Assembly (NCBI GenBank): GCA_039808025.1
Contig: JBDHSK010000004.1
Span: 1-64,000, forward strand
Source of the DNA: Sandaracinobacteroides sp039808025
GTDB lineage: Bacteria; Pseudomonadota; Alphaproteobacteria; Sphingomonadales; Sphingomonadaceae
DNA length: 64,000 nt
Direction: 5' to 3'
Made by a program: the position numbers and the translations under genes
Notes under the pieces: generated by a model
The model's input: the letters and a program-made list of their open reading frames with translations, nothing else
What the model was told of the DNA's origin: nothing
The model's database searches: none
Part shown: piece by piece, positions 50,009-59,491 of the stretch
How the letters are laid out: every line of letters starts with the position of its first letter
How positions within the stretch are numbered: the stretch's first letter is position 1

Positions 50009-53000
50009 ATGCAGAAATCCGGGAAGGGCGTGTTGGCGGGGCTGGTGGTATCGGCTGCACTGGCGGCACTGCCGGCGCCTGCCCGTTCCGCCGAAGCCCG
50101 CCTTCTGCGCTATCCCGACATCAGCGGCCGGCAGATCGGCTTCATCCATGGCGATCAGCTGTGGGTCGCCGACGACGATGGCCGCAACGCCCGCAGGCTC
50201 GCTGTTCCGGGAACCGATCTCAGCCGCGTCCGTTTCTCTCCTGACGGGCGGTGGATCGCCGTGACGGCCAGGGTAGACGGCAACGCCGATGTCTATATCG
50301 TCGAGGCCGATGGCGGCTCACCGGCCCGGCGGCTGACCCATCACCCGGCCGCTGATCTGGTGGTCGACTGGCGCCCCGATGGCAAGGCGGTGCTGTTCGC
50401 CTCCACCATGACCAGCCCGCGCGCCACCTACAACCAGCTGCACACCATCGATGTGACGGGCGGCCTGCCGCAGCGCCTGCCGCTTCCCTACGGTGAAACC
50501 GCCACCTACAGCAGCGATGGCAAGGCGTTGCTGTTCACCTATCTGCGCGATTTCCAGGAAGAAGCGTGGAAGCGCTATTATGGCGGCCGCGCCCCCGATA
50601 TCTGGCGATTTGATTTCGCCACTGGCGCCACTCGCAGGCTCACCAGCCACCCGACATCCGATTCCATGCCGATGATGATCGGCAATCAGGTTTATTTTCT
50701 TTCGGAACGTGATAAAGCTGGCCGTTCCAACCTGTGGCGCCTGGGACAGAACGGCGCGCCCGATACCGCCGTCACCACCTATAGCGGTTTCGATGTCCGC
50801 CGCCCGGCAACCGATGGCACCCGCATCATCTACGAAATCGATGGCCGGCTTGCCATCTACGACCCGGCGACCGGCGCAACCACCGCGATTGTCGTCAACA
50901 TCGACGAAGCGTCCCCCGCGCCTCGGGACCTGGTTGTTGGCGACCAGATCGCGGATGCGGCCCTTGCCCGTGACGGGATCACCGTCGAAGCGCGCGGCGA
51001 TGTGTTTTTCCATTCGGACAGAACGCACCGCGCCGACAACCTCACGGCCACCTCGGGAGAAGCCGAACGGTTCCCCCGCGCCAACTCCCGTGGCGATATC
51101 GCCTGGCTGAGTGACGCCGATGGGGAATATGCCCTCTATGTCAGGCCGGCCGGCACAACGACAGCCCGCAAGATTGCAGATTTCGGGCCGGGCTTCCGCT
51201 ACAAGCCCTTCTGGTCGCCCGATGGCCAGCGTATCGCCATCTTCGACAACCAGCAGGTGTTGTGGATCGTCGATGTCGCCAGCGGCGCGAAAACCCGCAT
51301 CGATCAGGGCAAATGGGGCTATCACCCCGACCTGGTGGCGGCCAGCGTATCGTGGTCGCCCGACGGCCGCTGGCTTGCCTATGCGCGCGGGCTCGACAAT
51401 CGCAACAACGCCGTCTTCCTTTACGACACACAAAGCGGCGAGCGCCACCAGCTGACTTCGGGCGCCTTCAACGACTTCAGCCCGGTGTTCGAACCCGGCG
51501 GCAACTACCTGCTTTTGCTGTCGCATCGTCACTTCGAACCGACATTCGGCGATATCGCCATCGACGCCACCTGGACCTATACCAACGGCGCAGTGGCGGG
51601 AATCCTCCCCCTGCGCGCCGGCACGGCAACGCCCGACACTCCTGGCTGGGTCATGCCTGCCCGACAGAAACACGTCAGCATCGACTTCGCCGGCGCCGAG
51701 CAGCGGCTGCGGCTGCTGCCCGCCAAACCGGGCTTGTTGTCTGACATTCGCGCTGTCGAAGGTGGCTATGTGGTGATGCGCAACGGTGCCTCAGACGACG
51801 ACCCCGACCAGTTGTGGCGCCATGAGTACCGCACGGGCGATGGCCGCCTGCTGCAGGAGGAAAAGAAGCTGGTACTGGCCGATGCCGACCAGCGCCGGGT
51901 GCTGACCCGCTCCGAAGCGCAGCTCTATCTCGTCGATGCCGGCAACGGTCGAACGCAGAAGATCGACAAGGCCCGCTTCAGGGCGCAGGTGGATGACCGC
52001 GCCGAAGCCCGGCAGATGTTCAACGACGCCTGGCGCTATGGCCGCGATTTCTATTACGACCCCGGCCTGCACGGGGTCGACTGGGAGCAGGTGCGAGAGC
52101 GCCTCGCGCCGCTGGTTCCGTATGTGCGCGGCAACAACGACCTGACATTCATCCTGCGCGAGCTGATGGGAGAGCTGAACGGTGGCCATGTCTATGCCTC
52201 GGCAAGCCCGCCGCAACCGCGTGGCGACGCCGCTACTGTCGGTCTGCTCGGGGTCGATTATGCCTTGAGCGACGGTCAATGGCGCATCGCCCGAATCTAT
52301 CAGACCGGAGCGCGCACCTATGACGTGCGCTCGCCGCTCGCCGATGTTTCGCTTGGCGTGCAGGAAGGCGATGCCCTGCTGGCAGTCAACGACAGGCCCC
52401 TCAGCAACTATTCCGACCCGTGGCAGGCGCTGACCGGCCTTGCCGATAAAGAGGTCCGCCTCACTATTGCTGCTGCCGATGGGGTGCCGCGCACCATCGT
52501 GGTGAAAACGCTGACCAGCGAACGCAAGCTGCGCGAGCTCGCCTGGGTTGAAGACAACCGGCGCAAGGTCGAAACCGCATCGGGCGGCCGTCTTGGCTAT
52601 ATCTATGTGCCCAACACCAGCCGCGAAGGCCAGAACGAGCTGATGATCCAGTATCGTTCGCAGTTCAACAAGGATGGGCTGATCATCGACGAGCGGTTCA
52701 ACACCGGCGGGGCGCTGGGCGACCGGCTGGTGGAGCTTCTGAACCGGCCCCCGCTTGTCTATTTCCGCGCCCGCAACAGCCGCGATTATCCGCTGCCCGA
52801 ACTGGCGCATCGCGGCCCCAAGGCGATGATCACCAACGGCTGGAGCTATTCCGGAGGCGATGGCTTTCCGTTGCTGTTCAAGACGGCCCGAGTCGGGCCG
52901 CTGGTTGGCACCCGCACCTGGGGCGGGCTGATCGGGCCGGGGCTGTCGCTGCCGCTCGTCAACGGCGGTTTCATCTCGCCGGCGCCGCAGCGGGTTTATA

Positions 53001-53215
53001 CCACCAGCGGTCAGTGGGCCGAGGGCAATGAGGGTGTCCAACCCGACATCGAAATCGACAACGACCCGGGGCAGCTGGCGCGCGGCATCGATCAGCAGCT
53101 CGATGCGACGATCGCCCTGATGATGAACGCCGTGCAGGGCATGAAGCCGGTGGCGGTTCCGGCCTTCCCCGGAAAAGACGACTGGAACCCGGCCCGAAGG
53201 AAGGAAACCCGATGA
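50009..53215 (+). CDS. Exported tricorn-like S41 peptidase
   Basis: The 1068-residue protein starts with a signal peptide (VLAGLVVSAALAALPAPARS). Two TolB-like beta-propeller regions follow (about 30-330 and 340-620; repeated RFSPDGRWIAV, WSPDGQRIAIF, WSPDGRWLAYA). Then comes a helical region with GELNGGHVYAS (His, about 727), a PDZ domain (about 735-840) and the S41 core with TNGWSYSGGDGFP (nucleophile Ser, about 949). This is the tricorn-protease layout but with a periplasmic address. It probably trims peptides or amino-acid conjugates. ATGA overlap with the next gene. Confidence 0.9.
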   Translation: MQKSGKGVLAGLVVSAALAALPAPARSAEARLLRYPDISGRQIGFIHGDQLWVADDDGRNARRLAVPGTDLSRVRFSPDGRWIAVTARVDGNADVYIVEADGGSPARRLTHHPAADLVVDWRPDGKAVLFASTMTSPRATYNQLHTIDVTGGLPQRLPLPYGETATYSSDGKALLFTYLRDFQEEAWKRYYGGRAPDIWRFDFATGATRRLTSHPTSDSMPMMIGNQVYFLSERDKAGRSNLWRLGQNGAPDTAVTTYSGFDVRRPATDGTRIIYEIDGRLAIYDPATGATTAIVVNIDEASPAPRDLVVGDQIADAALARDGITVEARGDVFFHSDRTHRADNLTATSGEAERFPRANSRGDIAWLSDADGEYALYVRPAGTTTARKIADFGPGFRYKPFWSPDGQRIAIFDNQQVLWIVDVASGAKTRIDQGKWGYHPDLVAASVSWSPDGRWLAYARGLDNRNNAVFLYDTQSGERHQLTSGAFNDFSPVFEPGGNYLLLLSHRHFEPTFGDIAIDATWTYTNGAVAGILPLRAGTATPDTPGWVMPARQKHVSIDFAGAEQRLRLLPAKPGLLSDIRAVEGGYVVMRNGASDDDPDQLWRHEYRTGDGRLLQEEKKLVLADADQRRVLTRSEAQLYLVDAGNGRTQKIDKARFRAQVDDRAEARQMFNDAWRYGRDFYYDPGLHGVDWEQVRERLAPLVPYVRGNNDLTFILRELMGELNGGHVYASASPPQPRGDAATVGLLGVDYALSDGQWRIARIYQTGARTYDVRSPLADVSLGVQEGDALLAVNDRPLSNYSDPWQALTGLADKEVRLTIAAADGVPRTIVVKTLTSERKLRELAWVEDNRRKVETASGGRLGYIYVPNTSREGQNELMIQYRSQFNKDGLIIDERFNTGGALGDRLVELLNRPPLVYFRARNSRDYPLPELAHRGPKAMITNGWSYSGGDGFPLLFKTARVGPLVGTRTWGGLIGPGLSLPLVNGGFISPAPQRVYTTSGQWAEGNEGVQPDIEIDNDPGQLARGIDQQLDATIALMMNAVQGMKPVAVPAFPGKDDWNPARRKETR

Positions 53216-54561
53216 TCAAGCGGATGCTGCTGGCGCTGGTGGTAACGGCCAGTCTCGCCGTTCCGGCCCTTGCCGGCAACGATACGCCAACCCCAGCAAC
53301 CACCACACCAGCGGTTGCCCGCGACAAGGTCAAGCTGATCGAGGCCGGGTGGCTGCTGGCGGTTCCCGGCCAGCCGCCGCTGCGCCAACGCACCATCGTC
53401 GTGCGCAACGATCGTATCGACCGCATCGACACCGGCTATACCGATCCCGGCTCGATCACCGGAGCCGACGTCGAGCGCATCGATCTGCGCGACCGGTTCG
53501 TGCTTCCGGGGCTGATGGACATGCACGTCCACCTCGCTTCCAATTCGCGCGACACCCCGCCGTTCAAGATCCGCTACGCCGCCGATGATCTACCCGACGC
53601 CAGCGTCGCGCAGCGCAACGATGTCACCCGGCTCGTCGATGCCATCGGCAATGCCCGCAAGACCCTGATGGCCGGCTTCACTACGGTTCGCGACCTTGGT
53701 GGCGCCGGATGGAACATGGTGGCGCTGCGCGACGCCGTGGCGCAGGGGCTGTTCCCCGGTCCGCGCATCCTGACGGCGGTTACCATCGTCCGCCCCGGCG
53801 GTGGCAATGGGCCAGGCGCCTGCTCCGGTGTGGAGGGGTGCCGCCGCCAGACCCGCGAACAGATCGACATGGGCGCCGACCTGATCAAGATCTACGCGAC
53901 GTGCAGCGGCAGCCTGCCGTGCGGCCTGCAGTTCGCGCCGCCGGTGTTTCTCGATGACGAGCTGAAGGCCATCGTCGAGGTGGCCCACAGCCGACAGTTA
54001 CGCGTCGCCGCCCACGCCCACGGCGAGGAAGGGGTGCGCGCGGCGCTGCGCGCCGGTGTCAATTCCGTCGAGCATGGTTCCTACACACCGCCCGACACCT
54101 ACGAGACCTTCCGCAAGTCGGGGGCCTTTCTGGTTCCGACCATGTCGGTGCACGACAATATCGAAGAGGACATCAAGACGGCGGACGGACCGATGCGCGC
54201 CGTCATGCAGAACTTCCTCGACAAGCATGGGCCGCGGATGATGGCCGCCTGGCGCGCCGGCGTGAAGGTCGCCGCCGGCACCGATGCCGGTGTCTCGGTG
54301 CATGGCCATAACGCCCGCGAGCTGGAATATTATGTGAAAGAGGGCATGCCGGCCGCCGACGCCATCAAGACAGCCACCGTCAACGCTGCCAGCCTGATCG
54401 GTCGCGAACGGGAACTGGGCACTCTGGAACCGGGCAAGCTTGCCGATATCATCGCCGTTGGCGCCGACCCGCTGGCCGATATCACGGCGCTCCAGCATGT
54501 CAGTTTCGTCATGAAAGACGGGCAGGTGTTCCGCAACGACCGGGCGGACCTCAGGCCATGA
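53212..54561 (+). CDS. Exported amidohydrolase (prolidase/imidazolonepropionase-like)
   Basis: The 449-residue protein has a signal peptide (MLLALVVTASLAVPALA) and the amidohydrolase features GLMDMHVHLA (metal-binding H-x-H, about 104-106), FTTVRDLGG, DLIKIYATCSG with the Lys that is carboxylated in binuclear enzymes, AAHAHGEEG, VEHGSY and AAGTDAGV (Asp). Relatives cleave Xaa-Pro and N-acyl amino acids. Coupled by ATGA overlaps with both the tricorn-like gene and the amidase iacH, it probably hydrolyses an amide-linked substrate in the periplasm before uptake. Confidence 0.89.
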   Translation: MIKRMLLALVVTASLAVPALAGNDTPTPATTTPAVARDKVKLIEAGWLLAVPGQPPLRQRTIVVRNDRIDRIDTGYTDPGSITGADVERIDLRDRFVLPGLMDMHVHLASNSRDTPPFKIRYAADDLPDASVAQRNDVTRLVDAIGNARKTLMAGFTTVRDLGGAGWNMVALRDAVAQGLFPGPRILTAVTIVRPGGGNGPGACSGVEGCRRQTREQIDMGADLIKIYATCSGSLPCGLQFAPPVFLDDELKAIVEVAHSRQLRVAAHAHGEEGVRAALRAGVNSVEHGSYTPPDTYETFRKSGAFLVPTMSVHDNIEEDIKTADGPMRAVMQNFLDKHGPRMMAAWRAGVKVAAGTDAGVSVHGHNARELEYYVKEGMPAADAIKTATVNAASLIGRERELGTLEPGKLADIIAVGADPLADITALQHVSFVMKDGQVFRNDRADLRP

Positions 54562-55715
54562 CCCTTTCGCCGGGCCATCGGGCAATCTTCCTGACCGGTC
54601 CGTATACCGGTTCGCCATCAGGCGACGGGGTGCGGGTGGCCATCAAGGATTGCATCGATGTCGCCGGCGAAGCGACGACCGCCGGCAGCCGCGCACTGGC
54701 TACCCACCCCCGGGCGGTGCGTGATGCCGCGGTCGTCGCACAGCTTCGCAACGCCGGCTGCACCATCGCCGGGCGGGTGACGATGCACGAACTGGCCTAT
54801 GGCGTGACCGGCCTGAACGCCTGGACCGGAACGCCGCTCAACCCCTGCTATCCGCAGCTGGTGCCCGGCGGCTCGTCGAGCGGGTCGGCTGCCGCTGTGG
54901 CAGCGGGGCTCGTCGAGGCCTCCCTTGGCACCGATACCGGCGGCTCGATCCGCATTCCGGCGGCCTGCTGCGGAATCGTCGGCCTCAAACCGACATTCGG
55001 CCGGCTGAGCCGTGACGGGCTGGTTCCTGCCAACAGCAGCCTTGATTGCGTAGGCCCGTTCGCACGCTCGGTTGCCATGATCGAGCAAATCATGGCGATG
55101 CTGGCGCCTGACTGGACTCCTGAGCCCACCCCCCCGGCGCTGCGCATCGCCTTTGTCAGCGACACGCTCACCACGCCCGGCGGACAGGTCGCGCGCGCCC
55201 GGCTTGGCGCTGCCGACGCTGCCACGGTGATCACCCATCGCCCCCTGCCCGGGCTCGAACGTGCGCAGCTGGCCGGCCTGCACATCATCGCCCGCGAATG
55301 CTGGCAGGCGTTCGGGCCGCTGACCGCCAGCGGACTGGTGGGGCGCGATGTCCACGACCGACTTCTGGCGGCCGCCAGGGTGACCGACTCCGACCTGGCC
55401 GCTGCCGAGCAGATCCGCCAGCAGTTTACGGCCGAGGTCGATGCGCTGCTGGCCGAGTTCGATTGCGTCGCGCTGCCAACGCTTCCAGTTGCGCCGCCGA
55501 CGCTTCTGGCCGCCACCGATCCGGCCGCGGCGCTGGCGATCACCAGCCTGTGCCGCCCCTTCAACCTGTCGGGGCACCCGGCGATCGCCCTGCCGGTCGG
55601 TGAGGTCGCCGATACCCCGGTGTCGCTGCAGCTGGTCGGCCGCAAGGGCGGTGACGAAGGCCTGTGCGCCATCGCCCGCTGCATTCCCCTGTTCCTGAAA
55701 GGAGAGCCTGCATGA
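54558..55715 (+). CDS. iacH: Amidase-signature family protein, IacH-like
   Basis: The 385-residue enzyme has the Ser-cisSer-Lys triad: Lys30 in RVAIKDCID, the cis-Ser region in PGGSSSGSAAAVAAG (about 104-117) and nucleophile Ser130 in TDTGGSIRIPA. It is short for the family (usually 430-500 residues). Known iac clusters for indole-3-acetate degradation carry an amidase-like gene, iacH. Followed here by iacA-like, iacB-like, iacI-like, iacC, iacD and iacE genes, the identity is supported mainly by context. A general amidase acting on the product of the upstream hydrolase is an alternative. Confidence 0.8.
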   Translation: MTLSPGHRAIFLTGPYTGSPSGDGVRVAIKDCIDVAGEATTAGSRALATHPRAVRDAAVVAQLRNAGCTIAGRVTMHELAYGVTGLNAWTGTPLNPCYPQLVPGGSSSGSAAAVAAGLVEASLGTDTGGSIRIPAACCGIVGLKPTFGRLSRDGLVPANSSLDCVGPFARSVAMIEQIMAMLAPDWTPEPTPPALRIAFVSDTLTTPGGQVARARLGAADAATVITHRPLPGLERAQLAGLHIIARECWQAFGPLTASGLVGRDVHDRLLAAARVTDSDLAAAEQIRQQFTAEVDALLAEFDCVALPTLPVAPPTLLAATDPAAALAITSLCRPFNLSGHPAIALPVGEVADTPVSLQLVGRKGGDEGLCAIARCIPLFLKGEPA

Positions 55716-56854
55716 CCCAGAGCCAGATCGCGGGGCCTGCCAGCCCGCTGCTGACGCCACTGCTCGATGACATCCGTGCCCGACGCGCTGAACTGCACAG
55801 GCTTGGCCATATCCCGCAGGATCTGATCGGGCAGTTCCAGAAGCTTGGTCTGTATCGCGCCTTCGTCCCCGAGCAGTTCGGCGGCAGCGGCATGTCTCCC
55901 ACCCGGTTCCTGCAGCTGATCGAGGCCATCTCGGCCGCCGACGGCTCGGCCGGCTGGGTGGCGAGCTTCGGGTTTGCCACCAAATATCTCGCCTCGCTGC
56001 CGGCCGCCACGCTCGCCGAGCTCTACCGCGAAAGCCCTGATATCGTCTTTGCCGGCGCCATCTTCCCGCCGCAGCCGGCTGCCCCGGAAGCGGACGGCTA
56101 CCGGGTGCACGGGCGCTGGGGCTTCGGCTCCGGCTGCATGGGGGCCTCGGTCATCGGCGTCGGTATCCGGGTCGAGGGGGAAAGCGGCGGCCTGCCGCGC
56201 ATGGCGGTGATGCCACGCGCCCAGGTGAAGATCGTCGAGAACTGGGACACCATCGGCATGTTCGCCACCGGCAGCCATGATCTGGTGGTCGAAGATGTGC
56301 TGGTCCCTCAGGAATGGACCCTGATCCGTGGCTCGGCCCCGTCGATCGACACCGCCGCCTATCGCTATCCGACGATGGCCATGGCCACCCAGGTGCTGGC
56401 GATCGTCGGCGCCGGGGTCGCGCGCGAGGCGATCAGCGAGGTGGTGAAGCTGGCGACCCGCAAGAACTCCATCACCGGTGCGCCATCAATGGCCGACCGC
56501 CCCGTTTTCCAGACCATGCTTGCCCGCATGGAAGCGCAACTGCTGTCAGCACGCGCCTGGTTCTACGAAGAAACCGCTGCCATCTGGGACCAGGTGGTGC
56601 GCGGCGACCCGGTGCCGCTCGAACAGGTGGCGAGAGTGCGGATCGCCTCGACCAACATCGCCCGGGCCGGCGCCGACGTGGCACGCCATGCTTTCGAGGC
56701 CGCCGGCACCACCGGTATCTTCAACAGCCACCCGCTGTCGCGGCTGCTGCTCGATGCCATGGTGGTGGCGCAGCATGCCTTCATGAACGATGGCACCTGG
56801 CAATCCGGCGGCGCCGTGCTGCTGGGCAAGACCCCACCGCCCGGATACCCCTGA
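55712..56854 (+). CDS. iacA: Flavin-dependent monooxygenase of acyl-CoA-dehydrogenase fold, IacA-like
   Basis: The ATG at 55712 overlaps the amidase stop (ATGA) after GGAGAG, giving 380 residues. It has an acyl-CoA-dehydrogenase-like fold (LYRAFVPEQFGGSGMSPTRF, SAADGSAGWVASFG, WGFGSGCMGAS, DTIGMFATGSHDLVVEDVLV) of the HpaB/HsaA type that hydroxylates aromatics using reduced flavin. IacA, the first enzyme of indole-3-acetate breakdown, has this type. No flavin reductase is next to it (the usual iacG is missing); a possible source is the fusion protein at 35575-36768. Confidence 0.84.
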   Translation: MTQSQIAGPASPLLTPLLDDIRARRAELHRLGHIPQDLIGQFQKLGLYRAFVPEQFGGSGMSPTRFLQLIEAISAADGSAGWVASFGFATKYLASLPAATLAELYRESPDIVFAGAIFPPQPAAPEADGYRVHGRWGFGSGCMGASVIGVGIRVEGESGGLPRMAVMPRAQVKIVENWDTIGMFATGSHDLVVEDVLVPQEWTLIRGSAPSIDTAAYRYPTMAMATQVLAIVGAGVAREAISEVVKLATRKNSITGAPSMADRPVFQTMLARMEAQLLSARAWFYEETAAIWDQVVRGDPVPLEQVARVRIASTNIARAGADVARHAFEAAGTTGIFNSHPLSRLLLDAMVVAQHAFMNDGTWQSGGAVLLGKTPPPGYP

Positions 56855-56887
56855 ACCGATACCCCTGAACCCGTGTGAGGAGCGATC

Positions 56888-57247
56888 ATGACCGACCAGA
56901 AACCCAAAATCCGCGCGCTGTTCTGCGGTGCCGTGCTCCAGGGGTTTTTCGACCTGCCCGGCAAGGATATTCCGATGGTGCTGAAGGCCACCGGCGGCCT
57001 GCTGCGCCAGATCCGCGAGATGCCCGGAGTCGAGGTGCTCGGCACCTTCGATGACGATGAAACCATGGTTGGCACGTCGCCCGCCGGCTGGCCGTGGACC
57101 TTTTATATTCTGGCCGATGTGCCCGATCGCGCCACGGCCGTTGCCATCTGCGGGCTGTTCCGCAGCATCGAGGTCGGTGAGCACCGTTTGTGGAAATACA
57201 TGCGGGTGGAAGCCCGTCTCGGCCGCGAACTGGTGATGCCGGAATGA
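56888..57247 (+). CDS. iacB: IacB-like small protein of unknown function
   Basis: The 119-residue cytoplasmic protein (no signal or membrane segment) contains IRALFCGAVLQGFFDLPGKD, GVEVLGTFDDDETMVGTSPA and VEARLGRELVMPE. It belongs by position, between iacA and iacI, to the conserved small iacB gene, whose role is not clearly established. Fold unknown to me; the pattern of alternating strands suggests a ferredoxin-like barrel. Its stop overlaps the next start (ATGA). Confidence 0.72.
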   Translation: MTDQKPKIRALFCGAVLQGFFDLPGKDIPMVLKATGGLLRQIREMPGVEVLGTFDDDETMVGTSPAGWPWTFYILADVPDRATAVAICGLFRSIEVGEHRLWKYMRVEARLGRELVMPE

Positions 57248-57768
57248 CCGGCCCCGGCATCGCGGCCCGGCTTGCAAGCCTCGAGGCGGAAAGCGCGATC
57301 CGCCGGCTGGTGGCGCAGTATTTCCATATCTGCGACGACCTCGGGCCCGACACCCCATTCGACGAACTGGCCGACCTGTTCACAGCCGATGCCCGCTGGG
57401 AGGGCGTGGGCCGTTACCGGCAGGCGTTCGGCCAGTATCAGGGCCGCGAGGCCATCGTCGCCATGATCCGCGGCTATTGCCTGCCCACACCGCATTTCGC
57501 CATGACTGCCCACTTCTTCTCGGCCGAAGATATCGCGGTAGCGGGGCTGCAGGCGCGGGGCCGGTGGATGATGCTGCAGACATCGACCTACGCCGACGGC
57601 AGCGCCGATCTGCGCAGCGCCGCACTGACACTCGACTTCGCCTGTGCCGATGATCGCTGGCGGATCGCCGCCTTTTACACCCGCAACCTGTTTTCGCGCC
57701 GCGTCGACCACTGGAACGATACCGCAGACATCCCCGTGCCCGACCCGGCCAGACCTGGAGACCGCTGA
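57244..57768 (+). CDS. iacI: SnoaL-like protein, IacI-like
   Basis: The 174-residue protein shows the SnoaL/NTF2-like pattern: SAIRRLVAQYFHICDDLGPD, ELADLFTADARWEGVGRY, GREAIVAMIRGYC and WRIAAFYTRNLF. iac clusters include such a small gene (iacI) of uncertain function. It is coupled to both neighbours: ATGA with iacB, TGATG with iacC. Confidence 0.75.
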   Translation: MTGPGIAARLASLEAESAIRRLVAQYFHICDDLGPDTPFDELADLFTADARWEGVGRYRQAFGQYQGREAIVAMIRGYCLPTPHFAMTAHFFSAEDIAVAGLQARGRWMMLQTSTYADGSADLRSAALTLDFACADDRWRIAAFYTRNLFSRRVDHWNDTADIPVPDPARPGDR

Positions 57769-59003
57769 TGACCACCCATGATCTCGATTCGCTCGTCCTG
57801 CCCGACCGCGTCCATGCCTCGCTGTACCGCGATCCCGACATCTTCGAAGAGGAACTCGATCGCATCTTCAACCGCTGCTGGGTGTGGGTCGCCCACGAAA
57901 GCCAGATCCTGAAAGCCGGTGATTTCGTCACCACTCATGTCGGGCGCCAGCCGGTCATCGTCAACCGCGACCGCAAGGGCGAGATCAGGGTCATGGTGAA
58001 CCGTTGCCGCCATCGCGGCGCCACGGTCTGCGAAGCGCGCCACGGCAATGCCGCCGGCTTCGTCTGCCCCTATCACGCCTGGACCTACGGTCAGGACGGC
58101 AGCCTGCGCGGCGTTCCCCTGCCCAAGGGCTACAAGAATTTCGACAAGTCGGACTATGGCCTCGTCGGGCTGAGGGTCGAACGCTATGCCGGATTGATCT
58201 TCGCAACCTTCAATCACGACATCGAGCCGCTCGACAGCTGGCTTGGCCGCGCCAGACCGTGGATCGACCTGTTCATGAAACAGGGAGGCGGCTTTCCGGT
58301 AAAGACGATGGGGGAACATCGCTTCACCTTTCCCGGCAACTGGAAAATCCAGCTGGAGAACACCACCGACGCCTATCACTTCCCGATCGTCCACAAGAGC
58401 TTCCTCACCTCGCTCGACGATGCCACCGAAGACCTGTTCTCGTTCATGGATTCCGGCGGCTATGTCGAGGCGCTGGGCAACGGCCACAGCGTCATGGTGA
58501 TGATCCCCGAACTGGTCGATCTCGAGGAGAATCTCGACGCCGACATCCCGGAGCGATTCGCAGCCATCGCCGACGACCTGCGCCGGGACTATCCCGAACA
58601 GCAGGTCAGGCGGATCGTCCGCGCCATCGGCGGCTCAGGGTTCAACCTCAACCTGTTCCCCAACCTCGCCTGTTCAATGGCCTTCTTCCGCGTGCTCAGG
58701 CCGCTTGCCGTCGACAAGACCGAGATCCGCCACATCGCCATCGGCATGGACGGCGGCCCGGAAATCGCCAATCGCGCCCGACTGCGGCTGCATGAACATT
58801 TCCAGGGTCCGATGGGCTTTGGCACCCCAGATGACGCCGCCGTATGGGAGCGGGTGCAGCGCGGCTCGGCGGGAACGGCCGAACCGGCGTGGATCATGCT
58901 CAACCGCGGCGAAGACAAGACCGCAGCCAATGCAGGCGATGTAACATCCGAAACCGGAATGCGCGCTGCCTATCAGATGTGGAAGAGGATGATGACGGCA
59001 TGA
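57768..59003 (+). CDS. iacC: Rieske aromatic-ring dioxygenase alpha subunit, IacC-like
   Basis: The 411-residue protein has a Rieske centre (C80-R-H82 and C100-P-Y-H103 in RCRHRGATVCEA and VCPYHAWTYG) and a catalytic domain with NTTDAYHFPIVHKSFL providing the 2-His-1-carboxylate iron site. The length and the adjacent small subunit mark it as a two-component alpha/beta dioxygenase. In the iac pathway it dioxygenates a late intermediate, leading to catechol. No ferredoxin or reductase gene (iacF) is seen in the window. Confidence 0.87.
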   Translation: MTTHDLDSLVLPDRVHASLYRDPDIFEEELDRIFNRCWVWVAHESQILKAGDFVTTHVGRQPVIVNRDRKGEIRVMVNRCRHRGATVCEARHGNAAGFVCPYHAWTYGQDGSLRGVPLPKGYKNFDKSDYGLVGLRVERYAGLIFATFNHDIEPLDSWLGRARPWIDLFMKQGGGFPVKTMGEHRFTFPGNWKIQLENTTDAYHFPIVHKSFLTSLDDATEDLFSFMDSGGYVEALGNGHSVMVMIPELVDLEENLDADIPERFAAIADDLRRDYPEQQVRRIVRAIGGSGFNLNLFPNLACSMAFFRVLRPLAVDKTEIRHIAIGMDGGPEIANRARLRLHEHFQGPMGFGTPDDAAVWERVQRGSAGTAEPAWIMLNRGEDKTAANAGDVTSETGMRAAYQMWKRMMTA

Positions 59004-59491
59004 CCCCGACACAAGAAACGATCACCTTCGACGAAGCCGTGCGTTTCATCTCGACAGAGGCCGATTGCCTCGATCATCGTGATTACGCCGGCTGGCTCGA
59101 TCTGTGGGCCGACGACGGGATCTATGTCGTCCCGATCGACCACGATGCCGACGATTTCGCCGCGACGCTGAACTACGCCTACGACGACAAGGCCATGCGC
59201 CGCATGCGGGTGGCGCGGCTGACCAGCGGCGAATCGACATCGGCGCGCGATGCCTCGACGACGCTGCGCAGCCTGTCGCGGTTCCGGCTGCTTGGCGACG
59301 AAAGCGCCACCGAACTGCAGATCCGCTGCGCCCAGCATCTGGTGGAATACCGGCACGACAATTTCCGCACCTATGCCGCCAATGTCACCTACCGGCTGCG
59401 CCGCGACAGCCAGGGCCTGCGTCTGGTTGAGAAAGTGGTGCGACTGATCAATTCCGCCGATGCCCTCGCCGGAATGAGCTTCCTGCCATGA
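59000..59491 (+). CDS. iacD: Ring-hydroxylating dioxygenase beta subunit, IacD-like
   Basis: The 163-residue protein fits the dioxygenase small-subunit family: EAVRFISTEADCLDHRDYAGW, LWADDGIYVVPIDHDAD, RMRVARLTSGESTSARDAST and FRTYAANVTYRLRRDSQGL. It forms an alpha3-beta3 structural core with the upstream Rieske subunit. ATGA overlaps link it with both neighbours. Confidence 0.88.
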   Translation: MTPTQETITFDEAVRFISTEADCLDHRDYAGWLDLWADDGIYVVPIDHDADDFAATLNYAYDDKAMRRMRVARLTSGESTSARDASTTLRSLSRFRLLGDESATELQIRCAQHLVEYRHDNFRTYAANVTYRLRRDSQGLRLVEKVVRLINSADALAGMSFLP